This document shows, in pieces, positions 30,572 to 36,358 of a stretch of DNA of 36,358 nucleotides. Position 1 is the stretch's first letter; each line of letters opens with the position of its first letter. The notes beneath the pieces were generated by a model. The model did not search any database. It was not told the origin of the DNA and worked only from the letters and a program-made list of their open reading frames with translations. Source of the DNA: a virus; IMG/VR virus record IMGVR_UViG_3300020156_000064, positions 1-36,358 of that record, one strand, 5' to 3'. The position numbers and the translations under genes are program-made.

Positions 30572-31312
30572 TCAGGCGATGCCGATGGCGACGACCGCCA
30601 GGAACGAGGGCGTCGTGCCCGTGATGGTCCAGCTGGCGCGATACCAGGTGTCAGTCACCGGACCGGCGGTGCGCAGCAGCTGGCCGCCCGCGGCGGTGGC
30701 CGCCGTGAAGGCGAGCCGGTCGGTCGGGCTGGCGAACCCCTGGGCGTCGTCGCTCTGGACCTTCACCGTGATGGTCGGTGCGGCGGTGCCCGCGACGCTC
30801 AGGACGTGCAGCGCCGCGTAGAGCTGCTGGCCCGCGGCGACCGCGCCGAGCTGGAAGGCCGAGCCGTTGCCGGTCGCCGTCCGGGCGATGCCGGGCGGGT
30901 TGGCGATGACGCCCCGGACCAGCGGCCAGTTCCCGGCCACGTTGGCCGTCCAGGGGGCCACGTCGCCGACGGAGCCGCCGATGTTGTACTGGCCCCGCAG
31001 AGCGCCCGTGAAGTAGGCGAGCGCCCCGTCGGCCGCGCCGGCCGGGCACGCGGTCCAGGCGCTGACGCCGCCCAGGCTGTCCCAGCCTTCGGCGTCCAGG
31101 GCACCGGCCCCGGCCTCCCACTGGCCCTCGGCCGACATCGAGACCGAGGCGATGCCCGCCAGCTGCTCGGCCCAGGCGTTGCCCTCGGGCACGAAGGCGG
31201 TCGCATCCTTGGTCTCGCGCTCGGCCACGACCTCCAGCTGGTTCATCCGGGTGGTCAGGTCGACGCCGCCCGTGAACAGCCGGACGTTCTGCCAGACGAA
31301 GCGCGCCATCAT
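30572..31312 (-). CDS. tail-tube protein paralogue A with extra C-terminal domain
   Basis: This protein is 246 residues from ATG 31312 (a second ATG follows at 31309), and its start overlaps the previous stop. The N-terminal part (about 1-150) carries the same motifs as the next gene product (ERETKDATAF, AWAEQLAGI, NIGGSVGDVAPW). The C-terminal 95 residues are an added beta-rich domain (from about GNGSAFQLGAV) that could project from the tube, as Ig-like or sugar-binding decorations do in other phages. It is probably a major virion protein. GGGAG lies upstream of the start, and a hairpin follows the gene, as it does for the capsid gene. Confidence 0.75.
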   Translation of the reverse strand: MMARFVWQNVRLFTGGVDLTTRMNQLEVVAERETKDATAFVPEGNAWAEQLAGIASVSMSAEGQWEAGAGALDAEGWDSLGGVSAWTACPAGAADGALAYFTGALRGQYNIGGSVGDVAPWTANVAGNWPLVRGVIANPPGIARTATGNGSAFQLGAVAAGQQLYAALHVLSVAGTAAPTITVKVQSDDAQGFASPTDRLAFTAATAAGGQLLRTAGPVTDTWYRASWTITGTTPSFLAVVAIGIA

Positions 31313-31743
31313 CAGCTCCCTAGCACTCGGACCGTGATGTCGGCCCCGTAGAAGGACTCGTTCGAGGAGTCGGTCAGCATTCGGTAGCCGTCGATTCGGA
31401 CGATCGAGAGGTCGTCGGCCGCGCCGTTCAGGGCGGCCTCGCCGGGCTCGCCGCGGGCCGCCAGCAGGGCCGCCCTGATCGAGTGCTCGCCGGTCCGGCT
31501 CAGGTACTGGTCGAGGAGCATCTGGCCGTCGGCATCCTCGGAGGAGCCGACGAGCACGCGGCACGTCACCTCGGCCACGTCGTGGCCCGCCCCGAAGGAG
31601 CCGTTCGGGTCGATGGTCACCTCGCCCGCGTAGAAGCAGGGCACGACAGGCTTCGCCGGGGCGTAGGCGTAGGCGTCCAGGTGCGGGATGTCGGCCGCGC
31701 GCACCGCGGCGGCCAGCTCGGTCTTCACCGTGAAGATGTCCAT
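31312..31743 (-). CDS. tail terminator/head-tail joining protein
   Basis: This 143-residue protein lies between the connector and the tail-tube genes, coupled to both (ATGA overlaps). It starts with a helix (MDIFTVKTELAAAVRAADI) and continues with beta strands (VVPCFYAGEVTID, VAEVTCRVLV). It ends in a SFYGADITVRVLGS strand, a pattern usual for tail-completion or terminator proteins that cap the tube and join it to the head. The assignment is by gene order and fold impression. Confidence 0.65.
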   Translation of the reverse strand: MDIFTVKTELAAAVRAADIPHLDAYAYAPAKPVVPCFYAGEVTIDPNGSFGAGHDVAEVTCRVLVGSSEDADGQMLLDQYLSRTGEHSIRAALLAARGEPGEAALNGAADDLSIVRIDGYRMLTDSSNESFYGADITVRVLGS

Positions 31744-32336
31744 CAGGCGAACCCCGGGAGCGTCAGGTGGGCGATCAGGGCCTCGACATCGGGGTCGACC
31801 CGGGAGACGCGCACCGCGCCCCAGTCGGCCGAGCCGATGACGCCCTGGGGGCTGTCCTTGCGCCGGTAGAGCCGGGCGGCCAGCAGCTGGGTCGCCAGGG
31901 CGACCTCGGAGGGCACCGCCGGCCATCCCCAGCGGCCCGTCACGCGCACGTTCGTCGTGCCCGCGCCCCAGCCGTAGGTCGTCGACAGCGACGTGATGGG
32001 GCGGCCCAGCGAGACCGCGTTCAGCTGGCCGAACTCGAAGGAGGTGTTCGGGGTCCAGGTGCCGGACGACGCCGCGCCGGTCTCGACGGTCACGCCGTCG
32101 GTCGCGCCCAGGTCGTCGATCAGCAGCTGGTAGGCCACGCCGTCGAAGAACGACCTGCCGTTGACCGGGAACGTCCGGGTCGACGGGGCGTCGTCCAGCG
32201 AGAAGCGCCGGCCGGTGCGGGCGTCGATGAGCCGGGAGGCCGACGTGATGGCCGCCTGGATCAGCTCGTCCCGGTCGTCGGTGGTCAGCTTGCCCAGCGC
32301 GGCCTTGACGGTCGCCAGCTCGGCGTAGTCGGCCAC
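31743..32336 (-). CDS. head-tail connector (adaptor) protein
   Basis: This protein is 197 residues from GTG 32336, with GAGGAG 6 bases upstream. An N-terminal helical segment (YAELATVKAALGK, then DELIQAAITSASRLIDARTGR) is followed by a beta-rich domain. The C-terminus returns to helix (EVALATQLLAARLYRRKDSP, then VDPDVEALIAHL). This is the usual outline of gp6/gp15-type adaptors that form a ring beneath the portal. A strong double hairpin precedes it, so the connector and tail genes may form a separate transcript. Confidence 0.78.
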   Translation of the reverse strand: MADYAELATVKAALGKLTTDDRDELIQAAITSASRLIDARTGRRFSLDDAPSTRTFPVNGRSFFDGVAYQLLIDDLGATDGVTVETGAASSGTWTPNTSFEFGQLNAVSLGRPITSLSTTYGWGAGTTNVRVTGRWGWPAVPSEVALATQLLAARLYRRKDSPQGVIGSADWGAVRVSRVDPDVEALIAHLTLPGFA

Positions 32337-32363
32337 GTCGGGCTCCTCTCGTGTGCGTAGGGA

Positions 32364-32423
32364 CCGCGAACGGCCCGAGGTGGCGGGATGTACGGGGGCA
32401 CATCGACCTCGGGCCGTTCGCGG
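32364..32423. terminator. 18-bp hairpin upstream of the connector gene
   Basis: An 18-bp perfect stem (32364-32381 with 32406-32423) has an inner GATGT/ACATC pairing, so the whole 60 bases can fold into one long hairpin. A second stem CCCCGGG/CCCGGGG lies at 32486-32507. The two fill the 222-bp gap 32337-32558 and probably stop leftward transcription after the head genes. I see no gene in the gap. Confidence 0.72.
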
Positions 32424-32558
32424 GGCTTGACGGGCGACGGGGGACCGCCGAGACGGCCTCGGCACCGAACCGGCACCGCCGCCCGCCCCGGGCCAGGAGT
32501 CCCGGGGTTAAGCCGCCCGAGGCCGACCGCGGTGCGCGCAGATCGGCCCCTGGCGGGG

Positions 32559-33002
32559 TCAGCGGGAGGTGCGTCCGCCCTCGGTGGTGGCGGTGCGCTT
32601 CACCGGGTCGGCCTTCGGCTGGGCCGGGGCCTCGGTGTCGCCGCTGGTCTCCTCGGCGGCCTCGGCGAGCTTCTCCCGGACGAACCGGGTCTGGCCCTCC
32701 TGCGCCTCGGCGACGGTCACGGGCGACTTGGCCTCGGCCCGAGCGATCGCCGCGGCCTGCTCGTCGAACGCCTGCGGGCCGGGGGTCGCCATCGGGGCAC
32801 CGTGAACGGACGAGCCCGCGGCGGCACGGTCGGCCGCGGCGCGCTTGTTCGCCTCCAGCTGGGCGACGGACTGCGGCGTGCCGTCCGGGTGGACGTAGCC
32901 CTCATCGCCGGGCTTCGGCCACTCGGCCGTCCCCTGCTGCTGCTTCGCCACCTGGGCGCTGTCGGTGTCGGCGACGCGCGCCTCGTTCAGCTTGTCGGTC
33001 AT
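32559..33002 (-). CDS. hypothetical acidic, disordered head-region protein
   Basis: This 147-residue protein is very hydrophilic and rich in Ala, Glu, Gln and Asp, with WPKPGDEGYVHPDGTPQS as the only ordered-looking segment. It has no recognised domain. The ATG at 33002 has GAGGAGGG about 9 bases upstream. It lies just after the capsid protein and a small protein gene, so it could be a decoration protein, an internal head protein or a scaffold helper. A strong terminator follows. Confidence 0.65.
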   Translation of the reverse strand: MTDKLNEARVADTDSAQVAKQQQGTAEWPKPGDEGYVHPDGTPQSVAQLEANKRAAADRAAAGSSVHGAPMATPGPQAFDEQAAAIARAEAKSPVTVAEAQEGQTRFVREKLAEAAEETSGDTEAPAQPKADPVKRTATTEGGRTSR

Positions 33003-33222
33003 GCGTGCTGCCCTCCTCGGGCGTAGTTGTGCTGGGTGCGGGGTTGTGGCCGAGCAGCCGCAGCTGCTCGTCGACCTGGGCGACCCGATCGGCGAGGCCG
33101 CGGGCCACATAGCCCCGGCGCTCGTCCAGGTACGCCGCGATGAGCGCCTCGTCCCGGGTCGGCACCTCGATGAAGTCGAGGCCACCGTTCCGGGTCGCGC
33201 GCACCGGGATTCGGTCAGGCAT
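32902..33222 (-). CDS. small head-region protein, probable 3' frameshift
   Basis: The ATG at 33222 has an ideal GGAGG site 5 bases away. About 63 codons (PDRIPVRATRNGGLDFIEVP, then a helical part with DEALIAAYLDERRG) have normal high third-position GC. After the C4 run on the minus strand (33043-33040) the written frame loses that bias and runs on 100 bases into the next gene, to 32902. A -1 shift, or one more C, would give a GC-biased end of 13 residues and a TGA at 33001-32999, overlapping the next ATG as ATGA. So the true gene is probably 32999-33222, with a sequence error, mutation or programmed frameshift. Its function is unknown. Confidence 0.6.
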   Translation of the reverse strand: MPDRIPVRATRNGGLDFIEVPTRDEALIAAYLDERRGYVARGLADRVAQVDEQLRLLGHNPAPSTTTPEEGSTHDRQAERGARRRHRQRPGGEAAAGDGRVAEARR

Positions 33223-33238
33223 GGGCACCTCCAGCGGT

Positions 33239-33286
33239 GCCTCCGTCCAAGATCACGACCTCGAGGTTTTGATCTTGGACGGAGGC
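33239..33286 (-). terminator. 17-bp hairpin after the major capsid gene
   Basis: GCCTCCGTCCAAGATCA (33239-33255) pairs perfectly with 33270-33286 across 14 bases. It follows the capsid gene stop at once on the minus strand, so it probably trims or terminates the abundant capsid mRNA. It also lies just upstream of the ribosome-binding site of the next gene. Confidence 0.78.
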
Positions 33287-33302
33287 GTTACCGCAGGTCA
33301 GA

Positions 33303-34667
33303 TCACGCGCCGAAGACCGGGGCGACCAGGCCGGTGCCGCTGATGATGGCGACCGACTTCGGGTAGCGGCTCGCGTGCAGCGCCGCGTAGTTGTAGAAGC
33401 GCAGCACGACCGACAGCTGGTCGAACTTCTGGTCGCGCGACGCCTCGGCCCGCGGGGTGCCCTCGAACAGAATCACGTCGCTGGAGCGCAGGACGATGAT
33501 CCGGTCCTCGTTCGTGCCCGTCCCGAGGTTGGTGGGGATGTTCGGGTCGACGTAGACCGGCAGGCCCTGGAGCGTGCCGACGAGGCCCTGGGAGATGACG
33601 CCGCCGGTCGTGCCCAGCTGGTTCTGGCCCGTGCCGTTCGGCACGACCAGGGGGCGGCCCTGCGAGTCGACCGCGGCCAGGAAGGCCGCCCAGCGCCGCG
33701 GGTGCATGAAAATCTTGTCCGGCGGCATGAAGCGGTTCGTGTGAACCTGCTGGATGGCGTCGGCGATCTTCGGGTAGAGCTCGCCGAGCGTCGGCGAGGC
33801 GTCGGTGTACGTCACCGAGATGGCCCCGGAGACGTTCAGCAGGCCGACCTTGTTCGTCGCGTTGTTGCTGATGACGAAGGTGTCGAGCTTCACCGCGTAG
33901 TCGTTCGCCAGGTCCTGGAGGAGCACGTCGTCCAGGTTGACCGGGCTCTGCTCCAGGAGCTGGAGCGAGACGACCTGCTGGCCGCCCAGGGTGGCGACCG
34001 CCGCGCTGACCGAGCCGGTCGTCGCGTCGGTGTTCTGGAGGGCGCTGTTCTGGGTCGCCTGCTCGGCGACCGCGGTGCCGGTCACGAGCCGCGGCAGCGA
34101 GATCGTGTCGGTGCCGCCCGGGAGCGCCTGCTGGGCCACCTGGTCGGCGATGACCCGGCCCGCACGCGCCAGGTCCATGAACTGGTTGACCATCCAGAGC
34201 GGCGGCACGAACTCGCCGCCGGCCCCGTCGGTGGTGGTCAGCGCGCGCTGCTCCAGCACCTGGCGGTCGTTGCGCTCCAGGCGCTCCATCGAGCCCCGGT
34301 CGCCACGCTGGGTGGCGCGGTAGAGGTCCCGGAAGTAGGAGACCGGGCCGCCCTGGCGGTAGACCTCGGGCTCGCTGGTCACGCGGGCACCGCCGGTCGG
34401 CCGCGGGGCCGACGCGCTGGTGCGCGCGGTCAGCTCGGCGATCTCGGCCTCGCGGGCCTCCTCGGCGAGCAGGCCGTCGAGGGCCTCCTGCCGACGGGTG
34501 ACCTCGGCGTCGGCGGTGTCCCGGCTGGCGGTGGCCGCCTCGACGGACTCGACGGTCAGGTTCGGGTCGGAGCGCAGGGCGACGAGGGCCTCCTGCGCGG
34601 TCTGACGGGTGGCGATCGCGGCGGCCAGCTCGGTGCGGGCGCGCTCGATCAGCTGGGCGAGCGTCAT
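33303..34667 (-). CDS. major capsid protein, HK97 fold, with N-terminal delta (scaffold) domain
   Basis: This 454-residue protein has N-terminal residues (about 1-95) that form a charged coiled coil of the delta-domain type, serving as internal scaffold and usually removed by the protease encoded upstream. The rest has HK97-fold features: GAGGEFVPPLWM, the TISLPRLVTG strand, a long spine helix region and FMHPRRWAAFLAAVD. It ends with the VILFEGTPRAE and LRFYNYAALHASRYPKSVAII strands. Subunits assemble into the icosahedral prohead. The start ATG 34667 has AGAGGT upstream. Strong hairpins lie on both sides of the gene. Confidence 0.93.
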   Translation of the reverse strand: MTLAQLIERARTELAAAIATRQTAQEALVALRSDPNLTVESVEAATASRDTADAEVTRRQEALDGLLAEEAREAEIAELTARTSASAPRPTGGARVTSEPEVYRQGGPVSYFRDLYRATQRGDRGSMERLERNDRQVLEQRALTTTDGAGGEFVPPLWMVNQFMDLARAGRVIADQVAQQALPGGTDTISLPRLVTGTAVAEQATQNSALQNTDATTGSVSAAVATLGGQQVVSLQLLEQSPVNLDDVLLQDLANDYAVKLDTFVISNNATNKVGLLNVSGAISVTYTDASPTLGELYPKIADAIQQVHTNRFMPPDKIFMHPRRWAAFLAAVDSQGRPLVVPNGTGQNQLGTTGGVISQGLVGTLQGLPVYVDPNIPTNLGTGTNEDRIIVLRSSDVILFEGTPRAEASRDQKFDQLSVVLRFYNYAALHASRYPKSVAIISGTGLVAPVFGA

Positions 34668-34774
34668 GGCGGCTCGACCTCTCTGTTCGATGGGTTGATG
34701 ACGCCCGTGTCCAGGTCAGACCGCCGACCGAGGCAGAGCGCCGGTCGGGCTGGTGCGCGCAGAGCACGGAGAAG

Positions 34775-34800
34775 ACCCCGCAGGCCGACGGCCTCGGGGT
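34775..34800 (-). terminator. hairpin between protease and capsid genes
   Basis: A stem ACCCCG-c-AGGCC/GGCCT-CGGGGT with one bulge and a 3-base loop lies 15 bases after the protease stop. It may separate low-level protease/portal transcripts from the abundant capsid mRNA. The 147-bp gap 34668-34814 holds no gene. Confidence 0.6.
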
Positions 34801-34814
34801 GGTCTGGGGTTGGG

Positions 34815-35465
34815 TCAGCGGGCGAGTGCCAGCGCCAGCAGCGCCTTCGCCCGGGTGTCCTGGGCCGCGCCAGAGCGCAGGCCCGAGTCCGTGAAGGGGT
34901 TCGCTCCGTAGCCGACGATCGCCACGTCGCCGCGGTGGATGTCCACTTGGTCGATGCGGTACTCGGTGTAGTCGGGCGACCAGACGCCGCGCGTGATGCG
35001 GAAGGCGAACGACATCTCGTCGATGAGCCCGGCCCGCAGCTTCGGGGCGATGTACTGGACATCGAGGTCGGCCGGGTCCAGGTCGGCGTCGACCAGGAGC
35101 CCGCGGTCGTCCATCTCCAGGCGCAGGGTGCCGGTCGTCGTCCGGGCGACCCGGCGCATCTGGTCGTGCCCGAGCACCAGCGGCACGTCGAGGTCGGCCC
35201 GGTTCAGCGTCTCGTCGAACGCGCCGGCCGACACGACCTCGGTGTAGGGGCCGTAGAAGTCGTACATCTCGTACGGCTCCTCGGTCACGCTGGCGTGCCC
35301 CGTGAAGCGCAGCAGCTCGCTGTCGGGCTTGGCCCGCAGCTCGATGCCGCCCAGGTGCGCACGGGTCGCCGGGCGGCCATCGCGGTCGCGCCGCTGGGAA
35401 GGCCGGTCAGCGCGCTGGCGCACCGCCTGGGCGCGCTGGAGCGCGGCGGCTCGCAGCTCGGTCAT
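34815..35465 (-). CDS. HK97-type prohead maturation protease
   Basis: This 216-residue protein contains catalytic-type H100 in LGHDQM and S152 in DEMSFAF, the His/Ser pair of caudoviral prohead serine proteases. FTGHASVTEEPYEMYDFYGP at about residues 55-74 resembles the conserved first strand of the family. It cleaves the scaffold domain of the capsid protein during prohead maturation. The ATG at 35465 has GGAGGG 7 bases upstream and follows the portal stop after 3 bases. Its position between portal and capsid is standard. Confidence 0.92.
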   Translation of the reverse strand: MTELRAAALQRAQAVRQRADRPSQRRDRDGRPATRAHLGGIELRAKPDSELLRFTGHASVTEEPYEMYDFYGPYTEVVSAGAFDETLNRADLDVPLVLGHDQMRRVARTTTGTLRLEMDDRGLLVDADLDPADLDVQYIAPKLRAGLIDEMSFAFRITRGVWSPDYTEYRIDQVDIHRGDVAIVGYGANPFTDSGLRSGAAQDTRAKALLALALAR

Positions 35466-35468
35466 CGG

Positions 35469-36358
35469 TCATCCCTCCGTCGCAGGTGCGGGGTTCGTGC
35501 GGGCCGCACCGAACAGCCGGTCGAACTCGGCGATCTGCTCGGGGGTCAGCGGGGGCAGGTTCTCCAGGGCGCGCGCCTCGTTCACCGTGCGCATCCGGGC
35601 CTCGATCTGGACCCGAAGCGTCGCCGCCCGGGTCGCCGGGTCCATCGCCAGCAGCGCGTCCCGGTTGAGCTTCACCAGCCGGGGCCGGGGGAGCAGCTCG
35701 GACAGAGCGCGCTCGCGCCGGGTGATCGCCGGGCCGATGTGCATCAGCAGCAGCTGGAGGTTGCGCTGGCTGATGTTGGCGTAGGTGACCGCCGAGCCCG
35801 GGATCGAGCCGTCGATCAGGTCGGCGGGCACGTCGAAGAAGCGGGCGATGTCCGGGACGCCGAACTGCATCAGCTCGACGTAGGCCCCCTGGTTGTTCGC
35901 CGCGTTGATCGGCTTCAGCTCCCAGTCGGAGCCCGTGACGAAGACGCCGCCGGGCGTCATGGCCGCCTGGGCGCGCGCCTTGACGACCGCGGCCTGCTCG
36001 GGCGGGATCGTCTGCTGGGTGTTCTGGAGCACCGCCGCGGGCATCGCCGACGAGCCGAACCAGTCGAGCGCGAAATCCTGGGCCGAGAGGTAGGCCCCGA
36101 TCGAGTACGCGGCGAACGCGACGGGCGACAGCCCGACCGCCAGGCCCGCGACCGGGTACTGGATCTCGTGCCACATCTGCTCGCGCTGGTAGACCGTGCC
36201 GCCGACGTTGTAGACGACCTCGCCGCCCTTCAGCGTCAGCGACACGTCGGCCAGGTTGACCAGCTCGATGCGCGCCGGGAGGCCCAGCCCGTTCGTCTCC
36301 GTGATGACGCCGAAGGCGTTCCCGGCCCGGTCCAGGTCGAACTGGGTCATGTAGAGCG
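35469..36358 (-). CDS. portal protein, HK97 family (N-terminus cut by the window)
   Basis: At least 293 residues lie in this window, with the frame open to its edge. The visible GNAFGVITE, RIELVNLADV, WHEIQYPVAG, SPVAFAAYSIGAYLSAQDF and FGVPDIARFFDVPADLIDG segments are typical of the middle and crown of HK97-type portals. About 100 N-terminal residues expected in the family should lie beyond 36358, so the ATG at 36350 is unlikely to be the true start. The dodecameric portal forms the DNA entry pore and docks the terminase and the connector. The C-terminus is followed within 3 bases by the protease gene. Confidence 0.9.
   Translation of the reverse strand, partial: LYMTQFDLDRAGNAFGVITETNGLGLPARIELVNLADVSLTLKGGEVVYNVGGTVYQREQMWHEIQYPVAGLAVGLSPVAFAAYSIGAYLSAQDFALDWFGSSAMPAAVLQNTQQTIPPEQAAVVKARAQAAMTPGGVFVTGSDWELKPINAANNQGAYVELMQFGVPDIARFFDVPADLIDGSIPGSAVTYANISQRNLQLLLMHIGPAITRRERALSELLPRPRLVKLNRDALLAMDPATRAATLRVQIEARMRTVNEARALENLPPLTPEQIAEFDRLFGAARTNPAPATEG

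Noticed and set aside
1-36358. Integrase, attachment site, tRNA or insertion sequence
   Set aside because: I looked for recombinase motifs, cloverleaf structures and transposase features and found none that I could support. Their absence from this window says nothing about the rest of the genome.

Overview
The window is very GC-rich DNA with strongly GC-ending codons, purine-rich ribosome-binding sites and many ATGA/TGATG stop-start overlaps. Together with a full set of tailed-phage genes this points to a siphovirus, or a plasmid-like or integrated prophage, of a high-GC actinobacterium. The style is Streptomyces-like, but the host is inferred and not shown. No integrase, terminase, tRNA gene or CRISPR array is visible. 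The right edge cuts through the portal gene, so the terminase and the rest of the head start lie outside.

Layout. (1) 1-10083, minus strand: a replication/recombination operon read right to left. It holds a hypothetical protein, a RecB/Cas4-like nuclease, a small membrane protein, an SSB-like protein, an excisionase-type HTH protein, a Toprim primase-helicase, a family A DNA polymerase, an XRE regulator, a Holliday-junction-resolvase-like nuclease, a zinc-ribbon protein, a second HTH protein and, after a hairpin, an HNH endonuclease. (2) 10084-10512: a divergent control region with a promoter on each strand and several inverted repeats. (3) 10513-19974, plus strand: 14 genes, many for small membrane proteins. 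They end in a TraB/FtsK-like DNA translocase with four membrane helices, a Walker ATPase and a C-terminal winged helix. Three promoters with the same -10/+1 block drive this segment. (4) 19993-20033: a strong bidirectional terminator between convergent operons. (5) 20051-36358, minus strand, read right to left: portal (partial), prohead protease, HK97-fold major capsid protein, two small proteins, head-tail connectors, two paralogous tail-tube proteins, frameshifted tail-assembly chaperones, tape measure, a giant tail-tip protein, an accessory tail protein, amidase endolysin and three membrane proteins of lysis type.

The structural and lysis genes build the virion and release it, and the left operon replicates the DNA. 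The plus-strand segment is the unusual part. It occupies the opposite-strand slot between lysis and replication genes, where actinophages often carry lysogeny functions, but it looks like the mycelial DNA-transfer operon of Streptomyces conjugative plasmids. About 3 kb upstream of the translocase, a dense cluster of [T/C]GACGC[A/G] repeats resembles the short repeats that TraB proteins recognise. My main hypothesis is a phage that carries its own conjugation-like transfer module with a cis-acting repeat site. A second candidate cis element, a possible replication origin, lies inside the primase gene at 4537-4673.
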